64,000 nucleotides of DNA. Origin: Leuctra nigra (Eukaryota; Arthropoda; Insecta; Plecoptera; Leuctridae). The stretch covers positions 22,562,309 through 22,626,308 of the forward strand of contig OW203766.1 of the NCBI GenBank assembly GCA_934045905.1, given 5' to 3'. Shown piece after piece: positions 32,706 through 45,207 of this stretch; within the stretch, counting starts at the first letter, position 1, and every line of letters starts with the position of its first letter. Under the pieces are notes generated by a model that searched no databases, was not told the origin of the DNA, and saw nothing but the letters and a program-made list of their open reading frames with translations. The position numbers and the translations under genes are program-made.

Positions 32706-33104
32706 AAAAGGTGGGTAAGCCCAAGATCTCTAGAGTAACCCATATATATATTCTACCTATCTTGGGGTAAGCCCACCCCACAATTGTCATGGGAAACGCA
32801 TTACCGCACGGAATCAATGGTGGGTCTGGGGGGAGGGCCCCCCAGAAGAACGCGGGTCCGGGGAGCGCAATTCCGGAAGATTTTTGAATTTCTGGAATGA
32901 ATTTGGGGCGTTTCTGCGCTTTTTGTAAAATATTTGAACCAATTTTTATCTCCACGAAAAATAAGGGCGACCAAATGTGTTGTATTTAACAGTGTTATTA
33001 ATAATAAAGAGAATATTTATATAAATAGGTGCGTAAGCCCGGCTTACCCTCCAAAAGAGGTGGGTAAGCCCGAGGGTAAGCCGGGCTTACCCGGGCTTAC
33101 GCCC
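32706..33104. repeat. GGGTAAGCCC-ended repeat element
   Basis: Begins with AGGTGGGTAAGCCC near 32708 and ends with GGGCTTACGCCC at 33093-33104, an inverted match. Inside are further copies: GGGGTAAGCCCACCCC near 32765, and a cluster at 33028-33104 with palindromes GTAAGCCCGGCTTAC and GTAAGCCGGGCTTAC. The middle (32815-32900) shares the GGGGAGGGCCCCCCAG block with the dispersed repeat at 8570. It appears to be a composite non-autonomous repeat. Confidence 0.55.
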
Positions 33105-35639
33105 AAATAAAGCACTGCCTACTTCGATGTTCGTATCATTTAAATATGTTTCAAATGCAGAAGTGCAAAGTAGTCACTTCAACATCTTTCAACATTCTTC
33201 AACGCCTTGCATTTTGGGTGAAGATGTAATGTCAATATGATTTCTTTATTGTAAGTTGAAGTGTCTTACTTGAAGCGTGCATATTACGTGTTAGAAAAGT
33301 GTCAATTGCCATCGAATTTATGAAACGCTCCTCTTTGTTGGAAGACGTATAAGGTCTTGTCCATCGAAAGTGTATCTATAAAATATTTTAATAGGTTAGC
33401 ATGGCTAAATTTTTACGACCTTTTCCATAGTTGGTAGTCTTGCGTTGGTATTTAATTAACTGCTCAACCAAATTAAGTAGCGTATCGGAAACGCATTAAT
33501 TACTTCTGTCTATTGACTGTGATATTGATTTGGTTATAGACATCAAGGTTAATTTTTATGTAAGAGAGCCTTTTACATCATTTATGATTTAAATTGTAAT
33601 ATAATTTACTTATATATGACATTATGTATAAGCAATCTAGATGAAATCAATTGAAAAAGTTAAATAAGTTAACTGTAAGTGTATAAGGTGAACAACAATA
33701 TCTGAACATATAATTTTGAGATAATTTTTACCTTGGTCTAATTACATAAAATCAAATAAGTCAAAAATCTCCGGCATTTGAGCCCTGTATGGAAACCAAT
33801 CATTATAATTAAATAAGGACGACAGACGTTTCCTTAATTGCAATAATTAAGATTAAACCTACAGTCACTAATGATTTAGTAATAAATGCTTTCCTATGAT
33901 ATTATTTTTGTCACAAATCTGAAGCTTGAATAAGCTGATCAATATCTTGAACCATCTGATGATCAATACATTATTTAACAAATTAAAGCAAAGTAACAGG
34001 AGAACTAACTAAAAACCATAATTGATTAAATATGGAAGAAATGATTTGATTCTGAGCTTGATGAAATGAAAATGATCCCTGTAATAATTCATTCATTTAA
34101 CATCAATACAATTTTTGTTTACTCCATGAAAACGAACTAAGATGCTGTAATATCGTCATAATTTGCATTATTTGATGTCCAATCGTCCCTAATTGTTTGT
34201 ACTATTTCAAAATGGATATAGTTGAGAAAGTGCATTCATTCTCTACTTGACCTCTTAATATATGCAGAGACATACACATGCATCAAACATGAATCCTAAG
34301 TTTGACAACATCATTACATCCCTCAGCCAACTAGGACTACCTTGACTCCAACAACAATGATATCATCGCGAGTCATCTTTGGCGCTCGCCCTTTCGACCA
34401 TTGTTGTCAGCCATCTTGCGTCATAGTTCCTTGAAAAGTGACAAAACGCATGTATTACGCGCGACCTAAGTACACATTGAACAATTAAATCACGACTGTG
34501 GCTTTTAGAAGAGAACTTCCCAAAGAATATTTAATTTGTGAATAGTAATAGGCAATAGCAAGCAACTACGGAATTCGTACGGCACTTTTTTTTTTGTTTT
34601 GTTTCAATGCCCAGGTCACAATGCCCGGGTTCAACCAATCAATCAGAAATTTTGCACACACGCTAATGTCATAAGAGGTATATATTTTTTAAACCTGTGA
34701 TCGGTTGAGAATTAAAAATGGAACCGTTTGACCGATCAAACGATTTGACCGAGTTTGCATGCTATTTGGGACCAACATTTTAGGCGTTTTGGGTCATTTT
34801 CAGGCAAATCTGTAAAAAATTTAAAGAGTTCTTAACATTTTACGGACATGTTATGCTTATTTTGAAATATTTCTCAATTTTTACAATGGAAATTTCAAAG
34901 AAATGCTCCTTTGACGTATTTGGTAAAATTGATTCAATAATTTTTCCAGCAGCTTAGAGCAGCAACTTTTACACGAATATTAGTTCGTATGCAATTAGGC
35001 TCGATTATCAACACTTTACAAAGAGCGTTTTCCAAGCGAATCTGTATCCAATATTATAGTCAGCAGACAGAGGCTAATGAACTGTTTAGACAATGTTGTA
35101 ACTTCACAGCATAATAATGAAAAGACGACACTAAATAATTACTTTAATTAAACTCTCATGCAGAAGTAATCAAGTGACACAACACCTCGCCACCTATGCG
35201 ATGAATTAATCTCTTTACCGCACGAGAAGATGGATTGTATTAAGATGGAGATGCTTTCTCCCGATATCGTGAGAAGAAGGTGGAAGTGTGACACAATCGT
35301 GTCTGTCAGGCGGGGTGTTTTGCCTCATCGAGGAGATTGCTACTGGTTCGACAAGAGGAAGTGGCGACAAGTTCGTTAATATGTTCTCGTGTTGTTTAAA
35401 CAGCAAGGAAATGCAGTGCTGGATAATATGAAATCACTTGGCGCTAAATTATTGTTTCAATGGTTAGAAATAAGCTTATAATGCATGTGTATTTATTTAT
35501 GAAAATAATTTAAAAAATAACATATTTGAAATGGCATGCAGATATATCAACGTATTGCAGATTCAGATTATGTAGAAATTTGAGAAATTAGTAAAACATT
35601 TAGAAGTTAAATAAGTAGTTAGTTTGTTCCTATCGTATT

Positions 35640-35925
35640 ACCTAAATATTCTTTTTTAGTAGTGTTTAACGTCGCACTGTTCTGCGGCGAGGCTAATGGC
35701 GACGGACGAATGATTGCGATGATGATTGGGAGATGATGGCGATGAGTAGGTAAGGATGGAAGGTGGGAAGGAGGCCGTCGTGGCCTATTAGTAGGGTACC
35801 TTCCTAGCATTTGCCTGTCGACTGAGGGAATAACACTAAAATACCCAATCAGGAAGGACGGCCGAGAGGATCGAACCCCGGTCCTCCGGAATACAAGTTC
35901 AGAGAGTTACCTCTGAGCCAACTTA
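35640..35925 (-). mobile_element. tRNA-derived SINE with GACGTTAAACAC tail
   Basis: On the minus strand the head (from ~35925) has an A-box-like TGGCTCAGAGGTAACTCT and a B box GGGGTTCGATCC (within 35869-35886). A ~170-base body follows with ATC/CATC-rich simple sequence, ending GCGACGTTAAACACTACT and an A-rich tail near 35650. Layout and tail are typical of arthropod SINEs; the tRNA fold of the head is imperfect. Confidence 0.6.
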
Positions 35926-38383
35926 TGCATTCAAAAACATTTCATAATTTTGTATTAATGTTAGAATGTTATAATATTTAATAATATATATTAAGTTCTC
36001 AACATTCAACAACAACTATGCACAACCCTTTACTTTTAACTAGAATTTAATTGCAAGAAGACACGATATATTATAAATTACTCTATTCCTTTTCTGAATC
36101 AAGTCTTTTACATATTTTCTTCATTCCAGATCGAATCTACTCGATGGTACTTAGTCAATTTAAAAGGTTACGAAGTTATAAAAACAACATCTATTTTAGT
36201 AATTTGTACAAAGACCTTCGAATCACATTTTAATGTTTTTCCTAGTAATTTATTGCAACTCAATCACCTTTCATCGGTTGAAGAAGATTTACTTTCGACA
36301 CGTTTTAGTTATTACCTAAGATAAATGATATTCGTGAGAGTACATCTAACAGCATATGCATTTCATAACATTGGCTCTGATTTAAATCAGATAATTAGGT
36401 GCGATGGTCCGAGAAAATGACATGAATATTATGAAATATTGTTTGAAGGAGATTTACTAGTACAATTTAATATAAATACATCTTAAGTATACAATGTACC
36501 AACAACTATTGTATGAAATTCTATATTTTGAAATCTACAATTTAAAAAACTTCTAAAAACGTATGCACCGATAGACTACGAAATCTGCATCGTTATGAAT
36601 GGGCACATAAAATTGCATCCACGTTCCGATTATAGCAATAATAAAAACATTCTTCAACTTTCATAATATAGACATACAAGATATTAGGCACTGCCAATGA
36701 TTATTGCTTCCTTATCTTGTTCAACAAAATACAAGACATACATAGGTAGGTACTGAATATGTTGTAAATGTTGTAATGGAATAATTGCATTCTCTTGTAT
36801 GTAGGGTGGTCCTAGTTCTCATCAGCACTGAGATCTTCTTGTACTGCACGAATTTATCGTTTCATTCAAAGACATGAAACAGAAAACGTAGATTTTGTTT
36901 TCTTACAAACATAAAAAATTACCAAAATGGATTAGTGGGTCTTAGCTTTATAAAGGTCATATTGTACTAGTTACCAAGTAATATAATGAGATGTAAAAGA
37001 TAAGAAATTAAATTAACATTGACTGTACAATTAGATAACACCAAAATAGATAGAGAAGCTCATTGAACTCTCAGCCCCAGGTTCGATTCTAGTGGGTGAC
37101 CTTCTGGATGCAGGATGTTTCGTGGTCATGTGACCTAACTGGAAATCTAGAAAAATAAATTGATTTAAAAATGAATATTGCTCTAAATCTAGTACTCTTT
37201 GTTTTAAGGAGTGGCAATATATCCGAAAGACAAAATAGTGTACTAGAAAGAGAGTATAATAAATAAAACTTTTCAAGGTATAGATATTTTTAATAAATGC
37301 ATCATAATTTTTTGAAGATTAAACGAAAAAAAGCGTGAATAAAATATTTCTCCTGAGATAAGATAACGGGAATTGAGAATAAAAAATAATATTTTCCAGA
37401 TAATATTTCAGGTACCGATTATAAAATATTCTAAAAGATAAGCAGATAACTTAGAGTCTAAAATTATCTACGTTAACTTTAAATTTAAGATTCATTTGTA
37501 ATACTTTAGTTAGATATTTGTATTTCAGATAATATCCATCCCTGTCTATAACTATATATGTACCTATACCTCTGTTCTTGGAATTGCTAAAGTATCCATG
37601 TAATAGTGTAATACAAACCTAAGTGCATTGTTAAGAAAAAGAAAACACACATTACCATGAATAGTGTGATGGTATATTTTATTACCACTGGTGTGGGAGA
37701 AGCATTGTGAGAAACAGATTTTCTTTCTGCTCCATGTGTGATGCTGTAAGGAAGAATATTCATACGTGATATGCGATCATGAAAATCATGCTGCAGATTC
37801 AAATCAACAAAGAGTTGAATGAACTTATTATCGATTTGGACCACTTTTTCGAACGTCGAGGACCATTGTGTTGTAATGAATATTAGTTTCATCACGAGAA
37901 ATCGAGAATTTAAATATTGCGATGTGTAAGTTATAGACGAGCAATTAACTAATTACATTGAGAAATGATCTAGGAATATTATGGAATTGTTGGATTTCAT
38001 AGAAAAAACTTGATTGATTGGAACATCGAATAGTGTGATGGAATTCGACACTAGGTAATTTTCTACTCGAGTCTCGAAAGATTTAGATACTGTCTGATGT
38101 AGGTATATTTTTTGTAAATTGTACACGAATAAATTTAGTATTTTGACATGATTTGATGAAATGTAAAATTAAACATTATGGCACAATGTTAAAAAGTTTA
38201 ACAAAGCACTTAACAACTTTTAACGTAATATTGTTAAAAAGTATTATGTTCGTCTATTGGTAAAATTGTGGATTGATTAGGTTGTCTAAAATAGAAGAAA
38301 AAATAGTGTACATTATATTATTATAAAAAATAGATAAAATGCATTAAAGTGGTGTAGTACACAAATATTAAATAGACGAAACG

Positions 38384-38420
38384 ATAGATAAATAAATAAA
38401 TATATAGATAAATAGATAAA
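38384..38420. repeat. GATA/AAAT-rich simple repeat
   Basis: Interspersed GATA and AAAT tetranucleotides. Confidence 0.8.
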
Positions 38421-40159
38421 AAATACAGAATTTGATTTTATTGCTCTAGGACGCTCAGGAGCCGAGATAACCGCACTATAAGAAATTGCATTTTCCCACT
38501 TTGTTATCTTTAATAGTATTATCATTATAATTAGAACAATTTAATCGCAAATTATACAGACAAAGCTTATTTATAATATGGAAAACCTGATTATATAATA
38601 GTTATACCAAACAAGGGGTACTGTTAGCTTCAATCACCCACACATGCATTGTCTTCTCCTTCCCCCTACAAACTCCCACACTACTGCCGAGACAGATTGC
38701 ACCGCTTCTGGTCAAACAAGTCTATTATATCATCTAACTTCTAGACTCGATACAAAATTCATAATACCTATCGTATTCCGATTCGTTTCGAACTATTTGC
38801 TATCATCAGAGGAGTAAAAGTAGTCTGCCTTGCACGTAATATGTCGTGTTTTTATAATATTCTAGAATCATTGCAAGTAATCGAGAGTGGGCACATTTCG
38901 TATGACAACTTGTCCCCGATGTCGAATTCTATAATTTGTGGGTCAGTAGGGCCAACCTGTATAGACTCAAACTGAACATTGCCTGAAATGTAGTTGCAGT
39001 TCTTTTTCGGAACAATTATATTATAAATACGTTACTAAAGCTCAAGAGTAGCTGTATTGTTTATATCATGATTTTTGTAGACAGCATTTTATTTGAATCA
39101 GTGTTTTACTTTTGATGAACTCACCGAAATTACAACTGATCAACGAATGAACTGATCAGTCTATTAGTAACTCGAACGGAAATATAACTTAAGTGATCGA
39201 AAATATAATTTTACGAAGTAATAATGATAGGCAAGCTCCATGATAAAAAGAAGTCTTACCTATTGTCAGTCTAACGTAATTTTGTTATTGTTTCTTTTGT
39301 TATCTTGATTGAAGCACATTTTATTGGCCACTTGAGTGATCAAACAATTTATAGTACAAATAATCTGTAAAATGCATAAAATAGTTTTCATATTTTACAC
39401 AAGAAATTAAAAAAAGTTAATTTGTAAAGTTTTACACTTTCTTGCAGATTGTTACAATTGTTTTATTTATTTAATACTTCGTTTAAATCTTACATGTGGT
39501 AATGGAATTGCATCTTGGCAAGGAATTTCTAATAAAAGAATGTATAATATGATATGCTAAAATAAACAATCCACAAAAATATTGTTGTAAAAATGATGAA
39601 ATAGTAGTTTTCTAAAATTGAGTGAGATGACAATATAAAATGTTTGCCATTCAGCAGAGTCAGTAAAATGTAGGTACACATTTAATATTAATTAGACCAG
39701 AGAGAGGAGAATGGGTCTTTAATTGAAAACACATTTCCTCTGACATGTGTATAAAACTTTTACCATTAACCACATCACATGAAAAGTTAACTAAACAATC
39801 AGGAAAACCGGAAACTTTACAATGCACCAACACAATACAATAGCTAATTGATATTGAATCGATACTAAATTACAAATGTAATATGTAAATCGATAGGTCA
39901 ACACAAGGTCTATATATTAGGTCAGAGCATGTAATATTGTCAAACTCTATAAATCAGCAAGGTGTAAGGCGTGGTTCCAACTACCGGTCTTGACTCCTTG
40001 TCAAGATGGGGCCATGTAAGGAATGACCAAGACATACAGACAGTCGTTGCGTCACCTCGAAATTACCTGATAATCAGTTGAAAGATGTGTAACAAACTTG
40101 AAACAGGGATGCATTGAGCATGCTTACTCTGTTTTATCAATGGAGATAGCAAGAGGATT

Positions 40160-40330
40160 ATGATTGGGGGAGGGGGGAGGGCAAAATGTTAAATTTCAAT
40201 GGGGTTTGAGGGGAGAAACCCCCACCCCCTCCCAGCTCACTAGTGGGTCCTGGTCGCATAGCCCCGGAAATATTGTAAATTTTAACTCAATTCTAGGCAT
40301 TTTGGTGCGTTTTTGGCATAATCAAAACGT
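40160..40330. repeat. Fragment of dispersed G/C-block repeat
   Basis: A GGGGGAGGGGGGAGGGC block, then TGGGGTTTGAGGGGAG and CCCCCACCCCC, followed by ATTTTAACTCAATTC and GGCATTTTGGTGCG. This is the same order of motifs as the copies at 8570 and 32815. Confidence 0.5.
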
Positions 40331-41860
40331 CATCTCAATATTGAGATTTTGACCTTTTTAAGTTTTTTCTTGCGATTTGAGCCCTAATGTACTACGTTTT
40401 TGGAATTACAAACAAATAAAATCATTATCAGATTTTGTTACTAATTTTAAGTTAATAATTTCTAATAATATGACTATTAAAAATACATTACAAAAATATT
40501 TATTCAATATCTTAAAATTTGAGAAATCACGGCACCTCCACCAACATCTCAACAACAATTCTACGTGCTATTCCGAGTCCTTCAAACATATTCACTATAA
40601 ATCAACCAATTTTTTAAACAACTCCATTCCTTGGCAAGAAATCCACTTGTGCCTTCCGCAGCATCGAACCGCAGACCTCCAGTTATCACTCTCACCTCGT
40701 TTTAATCTAATTGTCGATGAATGCATGGCTCAGCTATGCCACACACCGCACCCAGTACAATAGACACTACAGTCATTATTACTGAACTAATAAGTGAAAG
40801 TCTACACAAGAATATTGTCACCTGACATTGAATACTTTGATCTATAAAATGACGTCATTTTCAAGTACGATTACTCGTCTCGGCTTGATAGTCGAATCAA
40901 ATGGCAAGGTTTTCGTTGGTCAAGGGCTACACCAATCATCGTGGGGATGTTATAACTTGATCTTTGAGGTCATCTTACATCCACACAAGGTATATATTAT
41001 GAGTGCTGGTTTATTAGTAGGAAGAGATTTGGAAAAATTCTAAAATCCTTCGGAGAATGGCGGGAAAACTAGATAATTGCATGCTGTCCATAGATAATAT
41101 AATATCAAACTTATTATCCATTCACCAAGACCAATAAAGACCGAAACGGACGAGTGATTGTTAAACTAGTTTTTGGGTTGAATTGTCTTCAATAATGAAG
41201 TTAATTACGCGATTAATCAGCAAGTGTTCTAGATCAAGGGACTTGGCATGATTATTATTGAAGAGTCAAGATGCTAAGGAAGGAAGGATGTTGGCTTGTC
41301 AAGGTAGTTACACTGAAATTAATAATTCAAATTCGATATGTGGAGTTTCTTGGCATCATTATTATTATTATTATTGAGAGAGAGACTTTATTATAAAAAC
41401 ACTGCCATAATAACATGGTTGCCACATGGACACAGTATAATATAAATGAAAATGACGTTATTGTAAATATATAGATGCATAATAACTATGAAGTATCATG
41501 AAAATATGTAGGTAATGAATAGAATAAACGAAACAACAAATATAGTATTAATAATTAATGAAAAATGCAAAAATGTAAATTTTGCAAAAAGCAAAAATTA
41601 ATGTAAAGATGCAGAGGAAGCAAGGATCTTGGAAAAGGCGGGAGAAACACAGGTCAAGGTAGATAGACTGAAGTAACTGATGCAGCATTTGCGTACACTG
41701 CGTATACCGACAAAAGAGGATGACATTGTGAGGAAGAGATCATTGCAGTGCTAGGAAGATGAGGGTTGATTAAGCTTTTGAGATGATGTAATTTTTCCTG
41801 AAACGTTTATATTCCGAAACATTTATCTATAATTATTCTAAAGCGAATTGAAAAGATGTT

Positions 41861-41965
41861 ACCGTCTGTGGGATTCGAACCCACATCCCTGAATAGCCAC
41901 AAGCTTAGCGGTTAACGCACTGGACCGGCAATTCAGGGACGTGGGTTCGAATCCCACAGGTGGTA
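41861..41965 (+). mobile_element. tRNA-derived sequence with an inverted second T arm
   Basis: Plus strand 41894-41965 resembles a tRNA. The A-box-like region is TAGCGGTTAACGCACTGG, the anticodon stem CTGGA/TTCAG carries loop CCGGCAA (triplet GGC), and the T arm is GTGGG-TTCGAAT-CCCAC. The 34 bases 41861-41894 are the reverse complement of 41931-41964 at 31 positions, so a second 3' half faces the first head to head. The acceptor stem does not pair cleanly. More likely a SINE or tRNA-pseudogene arrangement than a working tRNA. Confidence 0.6.
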
Positions 41966-44900
41966 AAATCTTTACAATTTACAGCTATATTAATTATAAT
42001 CACGTCATCTGAGGCCATAAAAAAGGCTTATCATTTCAATCACACAATACTCCGAAATTGTAAATTTTAAGAAGTAATACGAAATATATTGACAAATTGA
42101 ATTTGTGGCATTCTTAGCCACAATCTGAACAAGAGGTAGTATCTAAATGACGAATACATTCCAGAAGATAATACCTAGGTGTTTCAGTGCAGTAGTTTTA
42201 AGTGTAAATATTAATTAAAAGCTAGCCCTAAATTGTTACATTTTTTACATTGTGAATTTTAGACTGATAATGATCATATATTTTAAAGAAATTATGGATT
42301 TTTTTGTCGGACAGAAAATGATTACGAGCAAATGAAGTTTTTCAAATGATTGTAGATTACAAGAAGTCTGGTAAGTTAATGATGGTGTTAATCCAATTAA
42401 ATACGAAATGGCTATCAAACGGTAGTGATCAAACGGACCTAATAAGAAGCACGCAGATAGGTTCGAGTGAACCACGAGTGGGCGAAGCAATCTGCAGTTG
42501 GTGAATGCATCGAGAAGAAATGAAACACAATTCAACCGACAATAACATCTACTTCGTGTTTTAATTAACACATATAATGAGATATTTTGTTGAGATAAAT
42601 CACCATACAATACAACAAAGTATCGCCAAACTTTCGTTTTCATTTATTCCTAAGACTTCCTTATTGCCAATGATGTCTCCAAGAAAACAAACTTGCCACA
42701 AAAATGAATTCCCAGTAATTTGAAAAGACTATTACAAAATTCATTGCGTCATTTTCCTTTGACTACATTTTGACAACCTGTTTTGACAATAGTTACACAT
42801 GTTTTTTTGTCAGAATCTGAAGGATGTATTTTTTGTTGTTGTTGTTGTCAGTAATATTATCTAACGTCGTACTTGATCTAGATTGTTCTCGAGTGGATGC
42901 TGGAATCCAGTGGTTAGTATTAGGTTCAAGGTGTCTCTATGCTAAACGCTGAAGTCATTAGATTGCTACCGGGTTTAAGAGCTTGATCTCGACATTGCAA
43001 TTAAATAGAGTGATTTTCAATATGGATGGATGTTATGACACTCAGATATAATCTTGATGTAACACAGACAATACAGACAGAGTTATTCTTTTTAGAGAGA
43101 TCCTCGTAAATCCAAAGTCTAATTTGGCTGACATTATAATAGTGACATTATGAAGGGACGTATGCCCGATCAAGTTCGTTGTTTTTTTGAAAAAAATATT
43201 TTTTATAGACAATTTAGGCCAGTTTTACAAGACTGTAATTAAGTTAATGGTTGTTGCCATCAATACAGTCCTAATCAACCGTTAAAGTTAGCAGAGTATT
43301 GAAAGACTGACCCCTATACTAATTTTATTCAGAACTTGGAATATATATTTGACCCTCAGAGGTAAACGGGCGTAAGTCCATTTTCTCAATTTTGCGTTGC
43401 ACATTTTTGGAATCATGCTCTAACAATTGACATTTGACTAATGCTAACAAATACAGTTATATGCCATTACAAAAATATGATCGGTTAGTTTTAAAGTTTT
43501 TTTAAGACACGTTTTTGATCTCACCTCAAGAATCATTGATATGGACTTCAGTCCGTCTACCTCTGCGGTACAGATTATCATGTTTCTAATTTGTTTTGGT
43601 GAACATTGTCTATAGGTATTTGATATTTTCTCAAAACGAGTCTTATAAAGTTACAACCCTAATTACGTTCCTTCAGCTGAACTTGACAGATTGGATCATG
43701 TGATCACAAGTTTTGTTTGACATTTTAATGTAGGTTAAAAAAAAATTAAAAAATGAGATAATGCAATTTTTGTTTTTACTAAAATAATTTTTCTCTTCGT
43801 TCTTTCTAAAATTTGATTTGTGCATTTTTTCGAACAAACTTGCTATAACTTTTCGAAACATGTATATACGAGTCCGTACCACTTTAATATGAAATCATAA
43901 GTAAATAAGAGATAATTGTTTCCCATCCCTTTACAATATAATTGCAAAATCAGACGTATTATACAATTTCGTTGTTGTTGTTGTTTTTCCAAGTTCTCTG
44001 TACCAATCACTGTAATATTTGTATTAAAATGATTGCAATTGAGCCAATTTGTGCAGGATTAATGCATGCTATTATTGATACGCTGTTCATGTAATTCGAG
44101 TGGGATGGTTTTTTATGTAACGTCCGGCAGTATTTTGTAATTGTGTCTGCAGAAGACAAATGAAGGTTAAAGCGTCTTCAAGGACAACTCCTGTCAAAAG
44201 AAATCCGACTACAACTGACTTAAGATTCAGGGATGGTTGTTGTTGAAAGAGCCAAAAGAAATCTTTTCTCAGGTTGAAATTTTGCCAAAAAGAGTGTTTA
44301 ATTTCATTACTATACTTTCAATTTTCCTCCCACTGAAATATTATAATTCATGACTGAGGTAGTTTTGCTAAATTGCTGTAATTGAGATTAAAATCCAGGA
44401 AGGGAATTATTTGGCGTATCATAACTTAATTACACTGAAATTATTTTAAAAACTGTAATTTCATGATTGCTAATTAATATTTAGGAATAAACAATTTATC
44501 TACTGAAAACAAAACAGTGAATCGTACATGATGGTATTTTTAGTTCTATTAAGTCAAATGGACATTTTCACTTGCATGTTAAGTAAATTAAAAGTCCCAA
44601 AAAATTAAACTTATAAAAATTATTTTTTTAATATTGAATACTGCAACATTTCCTCACATATATACATTTTCGGCAATATAGTTAGTAATTTGATATTTTG
44701 AAATAAATCTGTCAAAATACTTTTTTTTTTAATATATCTAATGGACATCAATCAAAATAGAACATAATAATTATAGTAGCAACAATTAATATAAAATAAA
44801 ATAAATCGCATGAAGATTATGTAGAAATACCAAATAACAAATCAACAAAATTGTTCTTACATCGTTCGTATAGGTAGGTATTCTATTCATTTCAATATTC

Positions 44901-45095
44901 TTCGAAAACTATCGAAATCGAAAGTTGTATCCACAATAATTTCGACAATATGTTTATGTCAACAATACCAATTCGAACACACAATGGTTGTAACACAGGT
45001 TTGATAATCTTCTCTGTTCGACTGAAAGAGTAGGTCATGCAATCCAGCGACGTCTATGGTCTCTGGTTAGTTGGTAGCTGGTGGAAGGAAGGTGG

Positions 45096-45133
45096 TATAA
45101 AACCGTGTTGCTGAGATCCAACCACGTTCAGTT
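45096..45133 (+). promoter_or_regulatory. Gasp: Core promoter of Gasp: TATA box and TCAGT initiator
   Basis: TATAAAA at 45096-45102 is followed by TTCAGTT at 45127-45133, so the A of the arthropod initiator TCAGT (45130) lies 34 bases after the first T of the TATA box. This predicts a 29-base 5' UTR before ATG 45159. Confidence 0.8.
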
Positions 45134-45158
45134 ATCTTTCGCGCCACAGTGTACAACA

Positions 45159-45207
45159 ATGAGAACGTCTAAGTGTCTAGTGGTGTTAGTGGCGTTAGTG
45201 GGTGCAG
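45159..45207 (+). CDS. Gasp: Gasp exon 1: signal peptide
   Basis: ATG then MRTSKCLVVLVALVGA plus one base; donor GCAG|GTATGT, phase 1. Confidence 0.92.

Larger units (their letters stand above)
25434..45090. other. Intergenic stretch between the two chitin-binding genes, no gene recognised
   Basis: 19.7 kb of AT-rich DNA. Apart from the repeats, SINE remnants and hairpin listed separately I see no exon or RNA gene. The longest open frame (40377-40763, 128 codons) is low-complexity and includes a tRNA-B-box-like segment in reverse near 40660, suggesting degraded SINE rather than a gene. The sequence GGTTCGATTCT near 37080 is an isolated B-box-like motif. Confidence 0.6.

Noticed and set aside
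40377..40763. 128-codon open frame in the intergenic region
   Set aside because: No family resemblance, low-complexity composition, and a SINE-like segment inside; probably degraded repeat.
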